22,500 bases of DNA from the NCBI RefSeq assembly GCF_964340395.1, contig NC_135551.1, positions 17,873,503-17,896,002 on the forward strand, given 5' to 3'. Both the position numbers and the translations under genes were made by a program. Positions 8,661 to 20,420 of the stretch are shown one piece after another. The notes below the pieces were generated by a model. It worked only from the letters and a program-made list of their open reading frames with translations, did no database searches and had not been told where the DNA came from. Positions within the stretch are counted from its first letter, which is position 1, and each line of letters starts with the position of its first letter. The DNA is from Glandiceps talaboti (taxonomy: Eukaryota; Hemichordata; Enteropneusta; Spengelidae).

Positions 8661-8760
8661 CTTCGTTAGGAAACGTAACCGCCATTGTTCCAATGAACAT
8701 TAAGATAGACACCAAGAGATGAAAGAACACCATTTTAGTAGGTGTCGTCTCACTTTTAAC
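8661..8760 (-). CDS. Exon with start codon and signal peptide
   Basis: The exon follows an acceptor ending TTTCCCAACAG and ends at a donor AAG|GTAGGG. It has 27 bases of 5' untranslated sequence, then ATG at 8733-8731 in a good context (A at -3, G at +4). It encodes 24 residues, starting MVFFHLLVSILMFIGTMA, and leaves one base of codon 25 (phase 1). The run of hydrophobic residues 2-18 is a classical signal peptide; cleavage after the Ala in GTMA is plausible. The last codon can be completed by either the small candidate exon at 8557-8595 or directly by the trefoil exon. An acceptor just 5' of the start implies at least one upstream non-coding exon, which I could not fix; the donor at 9436 is one candidate. 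Start chosen because it is the only in-frame ATG giving a signal sequence. Confidence 0.75.
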
Positions 8761-10260
8761 CTGTTGGGAAAGACCACCAATGACTTACATATTCTATATT
8801 TACTATATATGTGTGTGATTTGAGAACACATGACTGTTTGTACTGAATGTATAAGAACCACGATGTGTATCAGTAAATTTACAGAGTAATATATCAATTC
8901 GAATCTCAAACAGCAAGCTTTGTAATCCTGTTGGTAGGACGTTTTTACACTGACAGCTGAACGGAGCTTAAGGGCTAGCGTGATTCTCCATTGTCGTCCG
9001 TCCATCAACTTTTTTTTATTTCCATGTTCTTATCCGAAACCGAATTAGAATACTTGGATATTTCTTCTGCATGTTCGTTGTGGAGGCCTATTAGATTTTG
9101 TCATGCCAAGTTGATCTGTGTTATTTTCAGTTTTTTTTTTAAATTGTCAAAATGTTATATTCGACTTCTTAAATACTACCTGTCAGATTGCTTTGATATC
9201 TGGAATGTGAATACCAAGAGGGTAGCTTAATAAGATTTTTTAATTTAATTTTCAAGTCCGTACATGCTCTTTTTTCTAGTGATTTTTTTTTTTTGAACAA
9301 GTGAATTCATTGACATGTGCATTATGACCGACGCCATATTGTATTTCAGCACACTAAGCTGAAGTAATTGAAACATTTTTGACTGGCTTACTGTACAGTT
9401 TATCAATATTAATTTTCAAATGGGGAAGTACTCACTCGCTCTACTGTTCCATCATCAGTCTGTTCCATTAAGACTATAACATTGAATTAGCAGGCCAACT
9501 AGTTTCACCCCAATCTATTTCTTCTGTGAGATATCGTACCGTCTTAGACTGCATCTTGGAAAGAACTCACGATGAAAGCTTCATATCTGGTTCAACGAAT
9601 GCCAAGCTAACCACTTGGTTGATTTTATTGCAAGACAAATCTATGTCTCCGTTCCCCTTTAGATGGGCTCAAAACCTAACTTTGTGTTACATTTCAAGTC
9701 TTGCATGAATCCCTATTCTTAGAGTATGACATATTCTTAAAGTCTTCAAAAAGACATCATCTGAGATTCAATATCCAATCATCTTGTCTAGATTAGTAAT
9801 AAAAAGTTCATATCTCAAAGACCAAAAAATAGTTGTGCAATATTATAATTATACTTCTACAGAAAAATGAAATCATATGATGAAGTTCTAAAATTAACAC
9901 ATCATTTGACGTCATATTAAAACTTGCTAAGGCTTCAATCGTACCTGGTACAAATAAATTCGAAATACTCGATGTTGAGATGTCGAAGACTACCGTCACT
10001 GTATGTACAAAATTTGAATGCTTTTTGACTTCAAATCAGAGTACATAATGAAAATGACCAAAATATCATGAATGGATATGATTTAGGTCTGTGACACGTA
10101 GCATAAGCAGCCACTTTTCAAAACACACCATTAAGGGCAGACAACAAGGATTGTAATATGCTATTGCATGCTACAGATTGTGCGCCCTCAAGGACAAGTG
10201 TTTATCAGTAAATTTACAGTTATGCTACACTTGCCTGTGAAAGGTGACGAAATCATAAAA
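8761..10260. other. Upstream region, no confident gene
   Basis: The segment immediately 5' of the gene should hold its non-coding first exon and promoter, but no clear TATA box or first exon could be fixed. Apart from the short candidate at 9436-9473 I see only scattered short open frames without domain signatures. Confidence 0.4.
9436..9473 (-). other. Candidate short exon upstream of the gene
   Basis: A 38-base open segment sits between an acceptor-like ATTCAATGTTATAG and a consensus donor GCGA|GTGAGT. Read in frame it gives LMEQTDDGTVER, resembling the TMEHNDDGSV stretch inside exon B, so it might be a decayed piece of a duplicated exon. It enters in phase 1 but leaves in phase 0, unlike the main gene. 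Alternatively it is part of a non-coding first exon of the mosaic gene, spliced to 8760. Neither reading is secure. Confidence 0.25.
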
Positions 10261-10324
10261 TGAATCAAATCATAAAAAGAGATCTCGAACGAAGTTTGGG
10301 ACGTTGAGTTGATTACTGTTCCGA
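10261..10324 (+). pseudogene. Possible retroelement remnant (tail of a reverse-transcriptase-like polyprotein)
   Basis: A short stretch reads KEISNEVWDVELITVPTVFG and then stops. The 'EI..W.V....VP.V.G' pattern resembles the C-terminal tail of many degenerate LINE-like polyproteins in invertebrate genomes. Frames on both sides are broken by stops and no other part of such a protein is recognisable nearby, so this is at best a small relic. Confidence 0.2.
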
Positions 10325-12380
10325 CGGTGTTCGGGGTGTAGGGATGTTTATTTAATTGCTTAATTTGAATCAAAATGTCAAAAATGACAGAATTTCTGAT
10401 CGTATGGTGTGATCATGATCACGTATTCAATCACAGACAGCTTATGATTCCATGTAGCCTGAAGGTTCAAGCGACTCAATCTTCCGCTATTTTAGACAAA
10501 CTGATGACTCCAAATTTTGAATCACATCTTTCTTCAACGAGCGACAAACTAGTGAATGTGTCAAAATTATTCAGTGCTTAGGAGAGTTATCTCAGAGGTC
10601 GTTGTTATGTATCCTCGATGATGCACAGCTACCAAAACCTCCCCTTCTAGACACATTTATATCTTTCCTTTAATATTCTACTTCACTATTCCGTAGTGCG
10701 TTGAATTGTATATATATCATTTCCATGCACATTATTTCAGATGTACACTAAATATACACATGACATTCTTCCACACACCGTAATATATCAGCTTGCACTT
10801 CCAAAATATCACAACAAAACATTTACAAGCAACAATACTCTACACTGTGGTTTAATGTTATCTTTCTGGGTTTCCTATTTTCTATGGTAGTAGTTCTGGA
10901 AATATGCTCTCTGAGAACTCCGAATCATCTCTGTTCGAGCGGGTGGTTCGAGTGCCGTATGGTGTACATAAAACCGCAATGACGGTACTGCAGTGACCGA
11001 GTTGTTTCATGACTGAACTATAGTGTTAACTTTCAATTTGACAGAGACACACTCGCACAAGTGTTTAATACACATTTTATGTCGTTGAGGAGATCTGTAA
11101 TCTCTGTATAAACCGGGAGATTTATTAATGATTTCCTTGAACGATGTGTCCTACATTACCCATGAACCACGATATTTCCCCTCAGAGCGTGTAAAGAGAA
11201 CCGTAATTTCTCTACGAAGAAGACTGGGCCGTAGCCTGACCAAATTACCGGGGGGTGTAGACTGAACGTTGTCTTGGTGCAATCATGCATTTAAAATTTA
11301 GAAAGGTGACTAATTTACATAAATTTGCATACAATTTAAATAATATATATTTTTGCATAGGCAACTAAATATTATATGACGGCCAGAAAAAATAATAACT
11401 GATGGTCAAACGGCAACCTAACCCATCACATCACATACTATCTCTTGCAATTTGGCTGCATAGCTACAGTTAGGAAATGTACACAATTTACAGTTAAACA
11501 AATGTTGTAGCTTCTCTCACCCTCTCTTCTCAAAAAATGTTAAGCTCACCAAATGAAGCTCAAGCACTATTTTAGCCACCCTTTCTGTCACCTACACTAC
11601 CAGTGGAGATATAGAATTATACGGTACAATGATGCCTTAAAAAAATAGTGATAGCCAACTACAATGATACTCCGAACGAGATTACATTACACAGGATGTG
11701 GTTTTCACATGCATAATTATATAAGGAAATGTCTGTAATTAGCGCTAACCTATACAGGGAGGTACTTAGCCAGACATCTTCCTTCTTGTTTTGGGAGAAA
11801 GACAATTATCACCTTGATTGCTACTGATTGGAGGGAGAAAGGAGAAAAAAATGAAAATAAGACAGTGTAGGAGGCCATTTAGAGGCATAGAATATCAAAC
11901 CATACACATAACTTAAAGTCTTACAATGCATGAATATGGTAATAAAATACCAGAACTGAAACAATTATGCTATGCATTACATATTATCTGGAAGTGTATT
12001 TTGTTGTGGCAAAGCTGAAAGATATTTTGCGGATGTGCACTTGGTAAACGACTTCTCCTGAAGTTTAATTTGGTTCCAAAAAAATCCGAATAAAGAGCAA
12101 AACATTTCAAGACTTTTGATGACCCACTGATTGCTCAGCCCACTCCCATGGTCGTAAAATTTTGCTCAATTCTTGTTGGTGCACACTGGATATGCAACAG
12201 CTTAATTTAATCTCAATGCATGCTTGTATGTATCATCAGAGCCAAAAAACCATGCCACTGTATAAGATATTATATAATTTGGAATAGACTCTAATCTATA
12301 TTATCACATGTGCTATTCAGAAAATATAAAGAAATATCCTTAATTTTGAAACAAAGTGTTCATTTTTACCTTTAAAAGTC
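10325..12380. other. No recognisable gene
   Basis: AT-rich DNA without convincing splice-bounded open frames. A short frame at 10375-10581 (plus) has no domain I recognise and no supporting splice sites. Confidence 0.4.
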
Positions 12381-13596
12381 AGTGTGTCCGTGTGTGTCTT
12401 TGTGTGTCTGTATCGCCATTTTCTTTTTTTTTAAAAGGCTGGATCAATTCGAACAATATTTGGTAGACGTGTTCCATAGGGTAATGACAATGGTAATTAG
12501 GCAATATCTCAAGAATACACTCTTCAAATTCAATATAATTTGGTACACACATCTGCCATACCTTAGCGCATCTGTTCTGAAAATATTACCGATGTAGCTT
12601 TCAATAAGATATTGGCATTGTTCGGTAATTAGATGCGGTGGCAACACAAAAGAAAGTTGTCGTTTCTGGTGAAGAAACATGATTTCCCTAAAGTGATGCG
12701 ACAACGCGAATTTGTTTTGTTAATTGTTCATGATTAGTTCTGCAGTTGTCTTCCATGAAGTAGCAATTAATGTAGAGAGAGTTATATTTGTTTTCCCCAG
12801 ACCTGCTTTCTGCATTGGCTTGACAAACACGAGAAAAAAGATTGAGGCGGGTTATTTAAGTGAATGCAAATTCACTAGAAAACAATTCTTTTTTTATTGG
12901 CCTTAAAAAATGACTACCGTGAGATCTACGCTACAACTTTCGATAAAAGCTTTTTTTTTCGATACTCGTGCATATTTCTGTTTCTGTTTCTGAAAGCATG
13001 CATGAGGAGATCGCCGACGTCGGTCAAACCAGGTCAGCTTCAACTTCCAGGTATAATTACCAGCTTTCTAACGAAAAATTTTGCTGGAGAATTCGCCAAG
13101 ATAAATCCATACGATCTCTTCTTTGATCAAAATTGAAAATCTTCTCTCTCTTTTTTAATATAAATCTTTCGATACTAAGGGCGAGTTGGCTGCCAGAACG
13201 CGTGCATCTATTCATATTAACATATTATCACAACAATGCAGATGAGATAAGTAAATGTTGTTACTGTGTTGCCATTTTGAGCAGTGTACTCAGCACTACC
13301 CAGTGGTCTAATTGGGTCAAATATTCCCCAATTTTCCGACATTGATTGGCTTTGTTCTAGACAATTCAAGGTATTCGGGTTGTTTGTATAAAAGGTACGT
13401 ATATAGAAATATATATATCGATAAGTTTCTGTCCAGATCTGAATTTTATATTTTGAGAAAGCAAACGACCTTGAGAGCCGTGGAAATTCACCTCATCGTG
13501 GCTTACATCGTCAAATTCTTTAATTGAGTGTTACATAACAGGTATTGCCGTAAATGAGTTGTATAAAATCAAAGTATAGACCGGTATCATGCTTAC
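12380..13596. other. No recognisable gene; probable degenerate dispersed repeat at left
   Basis: At 12380-12560 a GTGTGTCTGT-rich lead is followed by GGCTGGATCAATTCGAAC and TTTGGTAGACGTGTTCC, which looks like interspersed repeat sequence rather than coding DNA. The remainder has short open frames on the plus strand without domain signatures. Confidence 0.35.
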
Positions 13597-13671
13597 CATA
13601 AAGTATGTACACTTTCATAGTACTAGCGATATTGTGTTTATTTTTTGCCATGGAAACTAGTGTACATATCT
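13597..13671 (-). other. Candidate exon fragment resembling the end of a galactose-binding-like domain
   Basis: A 75-base open segment, phase 1-1 if bounded by the acceptor-like TACCAG and the donor-like TTTATG|GTAAGC, encodes a 25-residue stretch including EICTLV and ending STMKVYILY. The placement of a Cys early and an alternating hydrophobic ending just before a phase-1 donor mirrors exon B (WFCGR ... ELMEIEVY). An in-frame stop (13681-13679) precedes it and the polypyrimidine tract is poor, so it could be a relic of a duplicated gene or chance. Confidence 0.25.
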
Positions 13672-14136
13672 CTGGTATTTAGGGGATCGCGAAGGCAAGT
13701 CAAGCTTTCCTGTACTGAGAATAGGTAGCGGACATTTGAACAACTCTTTCGACAACTAACTTATAATGGGACTTCAAAAATCACAGATATAGAGCTAAAA
13801 TTCATTATGTTCAAATGATACCAATAAGCAATCCATACATTTGTTCTGTATGCATGGGGAAATGTACGTCCGTCCGTATGTCTATCCTTGTAAATTTGAA
13901 TAATGTCATTTCAAAAGCCATTACACCTGTTAAACTACGTACATAGATTAATATCACAAAGTCATTTCAGATTTGTTATAGTTTGGTACACCTTTTTGTC
14001 AATTCAGGGGTATATCATGTACTAATAGCCTACTATAACAAGGTTGTTGCATTCCAGCAATTATTATGTGTAGGAACAAAAAACTCAATATTACCCTTAT
14101 ATTATGGAAGGCATTCAGTTTAGATCTGGTATTGAC

Positions 14137-15149
14137 ATGCGAAGCCCGCATAAGGATATATTGCCGATCACCAAAAAATATATATGGGTAGGTTGAATAG
14201 CTTTTAATTTTTTCTGGCCTAATGTCGTATCTTTCAAAATAGTTGCTGAAAGATGTCACATTCAATGTAAAAAAATAAAACTTTTAAATAAAAACAATAG
14301 ATGGTGCTTTCTCAAATAAGTAACACTACAAAATAATCCTTTTCTTTACCCAACTCCCAAAACTTTTATGGCCCACCTTTATGTCCAAAACCAAAGTGAA
14401 CTCAGTGGATTCTCCTTGTTATTTCATTGTAATGGAAATTAAAGTTTGGATTTTGATGTCGAAGGTACAGCTCTGTTTACAAATTCACGTCCATTCTTTC
14501 CACAGCGAATTGTCGCTTCAAGATGAGTTGCGGGATAACGCTTGTGTCAGTACAATGAGATAATTATATCAAACAACATTTCAACCAAAGACAACGTCGA
14601 ACACAATTGAAAGTGGATCTTCAAAGAGTGAATCTTAAACTGCGTATCTAGTTTAATAGTTTTTCAGGGTCACCAAATATTCCTAAAAGAGATCTGCCGT
14701 TTTATCAGTAAATGTTGTAATATAAGGAAGAAGATGTAAATGGAATCGGGCACATCACTGCATACAGCAGGCAACCTCACGTTGAACGACTTTTTCGCCC
14801 TTTTTTGAGTTTCACTCGCTGACATTATTGCGACTTGCTATCTACAAATGAACGAGACTTTCAAGATTGTTACTCGCGGAAAATGCACAGTGCATGTGCG
14901 CACTTCTTTTGTACTTTCCCGAGCAAAGAATTTTTAATTTGGTACACTGCAAACATTTTCAATTGGCCAGAATACAATAGAGATATAGGATAAATATCAG
15001 CGAGGATCGAGTCAGTGTAAAGTCACTTATGACTTTGGTGAACCATCAATTTAAATCGCGCATGCTAGGAATCGTCACGTAAATAACAATTTTAATAACA
15101 TCGCTATGTGTTCATAAAGTAGCTTTTTTTCTTTCTTTTTTCCAAAAAA
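14137..15149. repeat. Dispersed 1-kb repeat, copy B
   Basis: Same orientation and order as copy A (6884-7978). Differences: about 55 extra bases near 14175-14235, a longer AT-rich stretch near 14270-14300, and no array insertion at the AGACTTTC site (14855-14862). Confidence 0.8.
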
Positions 15150-16120
15150 CTCACAGACTACGGTACTGGAAGATCAAAAGTTTCAGATTTATTGATATTG
15201 AACTGGTGGCAATATTGTGTGAATATATCTGGGTGAAGTTTTCAGCATATACTGTCCACCGATTAGCCATAAGAGTATTTGATCGCAGCTTTCGCCAGTA
15301 GAGGGATGATGCCTTACTTAAATGGCCGTGATGTTGATGCAGACCCCTATATAACACGTATCATGTGTCTGAGATAATATAGTTACAAGCTAGTTCAGTT
15401 TTAATAAAGTGACAGATTCAAAACCGAACTTGCCATTATACTACCTACAGATATTACTGACCACTAATTACCAGATACAATGAGTTTAATAAGTATTTTA
15501 AGTTAATTAGTGAATATATGTTAAGTTACTTGATGAAAAAATAAACATTCTCTTTCCTTTCTCAAAATGAATTGTCATATTTCGGACAAAAGCTGAGTCT
15601 GGAATTTTTCATGCTCATTACGTACAGAGTGTACCTTAAACGAATATCAGTTTACAATATTAATATTTTAGAGGAATCATACTATGATTAAACATGAATT
15701 AAACGAAAGAGCAATAATGATTAATGTATCGTCCGTTCGTCTAAACAAGATGGCAGCGGAATTAAAGATGTGGATATGGACTGATTTGTTGGCAATTAAT
15801 TAGGCGAAAGAGCCTACCCATAACGTTTATTGATGTTAGGAATCATAGGCCCTCCGCCAATGTTAGTGGAGGCTCTATGAAGGAAGAGTACAGCATTTGT
15901 GTATAATATATCATTATTAGTAGATTATATATATTAGACAAGTTAGTCAGAATGGAGTTTCTGATAAACATCTTGGTGCTTATACATTCAAACTATAACT
16001 CCTAAAATATCGAATATCGTCAAAGGTTGATTCGGCAGTTAGTGACAATAACACCAATTGAGCGACTTACTTACCTTGATATATACCTAAACTAGGGATT
16101 TTCATTCCAACATTCCTAAA
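15150..16120. other. No recognisable gene
   Basis: A 68-codon open frame on the minus strand (15357-15151) has no domain I recognise. A donor-like CAAG|GTAAGT on the minus strand at 16075 follows a short open frame, without an acceptor I can support. Confidence 0.35.
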
Positions 16121-17178
16121 CCACGCTCGCCAGTATACGAGGAAACATGAACAAGCGTTTCAAGCATCTGCTTCCTTTTGAATAGAACCTCTTGTGTATT
16201 CTGTATATGTTGTTAGGATTGACGTTGTACTGATTAATGTTTAATCAATTTACAAAGCTAAAACCCTCAAGGATCCAGTGCATTTGTCTGTAAATCACTG
16301 TTGGCTACTGTTGGCTTTCGTGTTTTCATTAATACCAAAGTTTCGAATAAGAACATGCATAATACATGACGGAGACTGTCACTTAATATATATATATATA
16401 TATATGTATATACGTATTGCAACCTGCCAGTACAGAAAACAAGAGACTTGTGTTGCCATCTGGCTACATGTAGTAATTACTAATAAGTTGGACTATAGTC
16501 AAAAGTTACAGTCTCAAAATATGCATGGTAATTATGAAATACAGAAGTCTAATAGGGAATATAAATAAATAAATACAAAACTCCATATGACTAGACGTAG
16601 GAACTGCGCTCATACGACGCCAGTTTCAATATTATGTATGCATGAATCATGTGACAAGAAAACGTATGAAAACATTTTTCCTGCGTGTGGAAATACAAAG
16701 AAATTGGCTACATATTGGTTATCAAGGTATAGGATAAATTACATCAGTGTTGACGCTGATTAACCAAATTAGGAACAAGATATTCTCATTAAAACTATAC
16801 TTGGGTGATTGAAAACTGACTGTCATCAATACATCATTAGGTCAATGGAAATGTACAGTTTTATGTATGTAGTCGGAATATAGATCAGACATGTTAAAAA
16901 GTGTACACACTTGCAATATTTGCGAACTTTGAAATATTTTGGAAAATAGTAAAACGCAATACGATCATCTTGTGATTTATACAGGATCCAGGTATGAGTA
17001 ATAGTTGTATTAGCTGACGTAATTTCTAATAAATGACAGCAAATTTAGAATAACCTCATTGTGGCTATTTCATTGCAATTGTACCATTGGATTTAAGAGT
17101 ATAGCTGCAGAGGTACAATGATGTGCAGATACAAGGAGAGATTGATACGATAGACAGATAAAGTAACCCTCTCTCCTC
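16121..17178 (+). repeat. Long inverted repeat, left arm
   Basis: The arm is the reverse complement of 21001-22186 over its full length. Matching blocks include GACGGAGACTGTCACTTAAT, TGACAAGAAAACGTATGAAA, TTAAAACTATACTTGGGTGA and GTAGTCGGAATATAGATCAG. Most of the size difference is the AT microsatellite (16386-16405 here, 21802-21890 in the other arm). No protein is recognisable. Confidence 0.8.
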
Positions 17179-18222
17179 GTTGGTATGCATTTACAATATA
17201 GGATTACTTGGAATAGGTTAAAATGTTCAGCCTGATTTGGAACATTATTTTGCATCCGATTTATTTCAAATATAAGTGGGGTGTACTCATATTCTGCACC
17301 CCTTCTACATAATGGTTTATTCCAGTATATGCTTTCGTGAATTCGATCAAATCATACCTTGCCTGAAAGTGTATGGTCGATCGCAGTCGTCAATGAAAAT
17401 GATAATACTTATTATAAAATTACCCCATTATGAAAGGGAAAGTACTTTGTGGTTCATTTATGGAGTTTTGTTTTTGTATGATCAATATTGGTGGCAAAAT
17501 CGCCACGTCAGAAATTGCCGATGTGGTGATGCACGACATCCTCGTTCACAACTAGCTATTTCTGGAAATCGAAATTCTGTTATTTTTAGTACTTTTTGAT
17601 TTTTTTCCTACAGCATTTATATCATACGACAGTAATATTAATAAAATATCATTTTTGGTCAAATTTAGGTGTTTTTTTATTCTCTTAATTCACGAACTTA
17701 TGATGTTGTCGGAAAAGCCACTATATGTGATAATCAGCTGGAATGAAAACAAACTATGTTTGCACATCTGTATCTGCATTCATCGTCATGTTTAGACTAA
17801 TTTTCCTGAAAATTCACAAGTTTTGGGATTTTTGTCACATTTTAAAGTTGTCTGTCTCTATGTTTTTCAAAATCCATGAACGAAGAATTGGAGTACGTGT
17901 GGATTCGAATTGAATGATATACTGGGTGCTGAGGCACGTAGTACAATCCTTGACAGACATAGGATTTGAACGTAGTCCTTGCAGTCATATATAATCTTTG
18001 AAAATGTCATGTCACCATGTATGACAACCATGGGACAGCAGGTTCATAAATCTTCTGCAGGTATGTTCTATACAAAGCACTTATTCCCAAAAATCAGTGA
18101 ATTATGTTATGTAATAAACCATGGCTTTCGAGAGAAAATAAATTTGTAACCGTTAATAAATGTTTGTGTGGTTTAATTAGCACAACTGAACAGGGGTTCA
18201 GTAGTACTATAGGGATCCCCCG

Positions 18223-18269
<47 letters not shown>

Positions 18270-18837
18270 CAACTTAAAGTCAAAACCGCTAAATGGATTG
18301 CACCTGCAAGGAGGTCAATTGACTATTAATTTAAAATATCAGACGATGTTATGTTGAATGTTGTTGACAATTATGGACAGTGTTTTTGGTAAATTTGTTA
18401 GAAAATTGAAATTCGAATTGCTCCAAATTATTTTAGATTCCTAGTTAATTTCATTCATCATTAAAAATGTCCAGGGTTAAAGCTGTAAGACACTGGAATT
18501 ATTTATCACAACCTCAAAAATCATCTTTTTTTGTGCATTTCCCAGTCATTATATTTCTGAGATTTTGTGTTATTTCCATAACAGTAGATTTTTGTAAAAT
18601 GATATAAAAGTACAATATTTTATCAACTTTCTGTGTAAAATGTGTTTTATAGTGAGACATCATATGAAACCACTAACCCCTTTAGTACATCACTAAAACA
18701 AACCAACATAGTGAAGAGCCGAACAACTGAACCACTCCCACATGTTACCAAAATAAAAAAATAAAAAGAACAGCAGAGCTATTCTGACCGATAGGTCGCT
18801 TGTTTCAATGTTATATGTCAAATATTGGAAAAATGAT
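17179..18837. other. Interval between inverted arms, no recognisable gene
   Basis: It holds a GT microsatellite (18223-18267). The 107-codon open frame at 17276-17599 (plus) has no domain I recognise, no signal peptide and no supporting splice sites. Confidence 0.4.
18223..18267. repeat. (GT)n microsatellite
   Basis: About 21 uninterrupted GT units. Confidence 0.95.
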
Positions 18838-18920
18838 TAACATATTATGGTGATTTTGGTTAACATGGCAACAGATGTTGATAAAATGACCACCTTTTTT
18901 GAACTTAGCATAACAAACTA
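18838..18920 (+). repeat. Short dispersed repeat shared with 6805-6885
   Basis: ATGGTGATTTTGGTTAACATGG and the following bases through TTTTTTGAACTTAGCATAACAAA parallel 6805-6885 in the same orientation, so part of the region next to dispersed copy A recurs here ahead of array copy 3. Confidence 0.6.
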
Positions 18921-19159
18921 CCCTAGGCAGGGTGGTTAATATTCAAATAAACATGATTATTATAAAAAGTATTATTACTATATAATATTTATTTAATTAA
19001 TATTACAAGTGAAGGCGTTTAAATATAATATAACAATAAAGCATTGTGTGCGAGGCAATGTAGAGGAAAGTTGCCTTTTGGTCCAAATGTCAATAAAGTG
19101 TATCTGTTTGAGCATATATTTGCTATGGCGGCCAATATTTGCTATGCTGGCTGACTTTT

Positions 19160-19401
19160 GAGGGTGCTGTACAATCGACATTTGTAATAATTGCCGAAAT
19201 TTGTAATAACGCCTATATTTGTAATAAAAATCACGTTTTTCATGTAATAAAACCGACATTTGTAAAAATTGCCAACATTTGTAATAATTTCTATGAACGA
19301 CAAATGTATAAAAATTGTCGATATTTGTAATAAATTTCAGAAAAAAATGTAATAAAATTGCCAAAATTTGTAATAAAAATGACATTAATGAGGGTCCTTC
19401 C
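19160..19401 (+). repeat. TTTGTAATAA-type array element, copy 3
   Basis: The array runs from GAGGGTGCTGTACAATCGAC to GAGGGTCCTTCC. Its first 150 bases match the reverse complement of the 7549-7669 insertion almost unit by unit, including AAAATCACGTTTTTCATG and TTTCTATGAACGA. Open frames through it on either strand are repeat artefacts. Confidence 0.75.
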
Positions 19402-19532
19402 ACATTAAAGAATGAGTTATCTAAATAAAGAAATACAAGATTGCAAAAACATCACGTCAAACGAAAGTAGATTTAACAAGCATTAATTGAATTGATTAAT
19501 ATAATAATTAATTGAACAATTAACCAATTTAT

Positions 19533-19616
19533 TATGTATGTGTGTATGTATGTATGTATGTATGTATGTATGTATGTATGTATGTATGTATGTGTGTGTG
19601 TATGTATGTATGTATG
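19533..19616. repeat. (TATG)n microsatellite, left part
   Basis: The tract is interrupted by a 436-base insertion (19617-20052) and resumes at 20053-20078. Confidence 0.9.
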
Positions 19617-20052
19617 TGTCACGGTTGCCGCCTCACACTCCAAATATCATACCAGTTGATGCAGTTAACTCAAATAAACTTTATTACAACGTACACACAT
19701 AACGGAAAGGACAGGAGCTGAAGTATAAAGTGAAATGATACAGGTAGGTTGTTGCCTTGCTGGCTACACAAAAATGAATGTCACAAAAGGAAAAAGAGAA
19801 TATAACTAACCTGAAGTATAAAGTGAAATGATACAGGTAGGTTGTTGCCTTGCTGGCTACACAAAAATGAATGTACCGGTGACCTGTGTGTTGGGCTTTT
19901 TATACCTGACACGGTACACCTGTCTAAAACTATTTGACTACTAGTATCTAATGAAATTCATGAAGGTAAAGAAATTTACATAAGTACAAGGACAGAAAGT
20001 TACATAACTAAAACAAAACCTAACACTGAATAACAAAATTGTAACTGTGACA
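19617..20052 (-). mobile_element. Probable solo LTR, minus orientation
   Basis: The segment begins TGTCACGGTTG and ends TAACTGTGACA, so it starts TG and ends CA with short inverted ends, and sits inside a TATG microsatellite with TATG on both sides (consistent with, but not proof of, a 4-bp target duplication). On the minus strand there is a TATA box (TATAAAAA at 19904-19897) and, further downstream, a polyadenylation signal AATAAA at 19685-19680 followed by a GTTTATTTG-type stretch. That order is the U3-R-U5 layout of an LTR retrotransposon. No internal coding region or second LTR is present. A 93-base tandem duplication lies between the two signals. Confidence 0.6.
19718..19874. repeat. Tandem duplication, 64-bp identical copies at 93-bp spacing
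   Basis: The 64 bases starting CTGAAGTATAAAGTGAAATG at 19718 recur exactly at 19811-19874. Identity implies a recent event inside the LTR-like element. Confidence 0.95.
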
Positions 20053-20410
20053 TATGTATGTATGTATGTATGTATGTGATGAAGAAGTGCAAGAATGATT
20101 GATTAAACAAACTAACGAACAAAGAAATTGATGAATTAATTAATTAATTAATTACTGGATGGTTGGATGGATGGATGGATGGATGAATGAATGAATGTAC
20201 ACTGTAATTCTTAGCAGAGCTTTTGTTTGAACGAACAAACTAATTAATTGATTGATTGATGAATGAATGAATGAATGAATGAATGAATGAATGAATGAAT
20301 GAATGAATGAACAAACGAATGGAACAAATTAAATAATTAATGGATGGTTGGATGGATGGATGGATGAATGAATGAATGGATGAATGAATGAATGAATGAA
20401 TGTACACTTT
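20053..20410. repeat. Degenerate TATG, ATTA, GGAT and GAAT simple-repeat tracts
   Basis: After the resumed TATG tract (20053-20078), the block 'ATTAAT...GGATGGTTGGATGG...GAATGTACACT(TT)GTAATTCTTAG' appears twice (about 20145-20215 and 20335-20420), separated by GAAT repeats at 20240-20310. A local duplication followed by slippage explains it. Confidence 0.8.
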
Positions 20411-20420
20411 GTAATTCTTA

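Noticed and set aside
12382-12597. Plus-strand open frame starting in a GTGTGTCTGT-rich stretch
   Set aside because: The underlying DNA looks like a dispersed repeat, with no protein signature.
17276-17599. 107-codon plus-strand open frame
   Set aside because: No recognisable domain, signal or splice sites; left only as unassigned sequence.
18993-19403. 136-codon minus-strand open frame, the longest in the window
   Set aside because: Its middle is the TTTGTAATAA array read backwards; no domain and the repeat occurs elsewhere in other frames.
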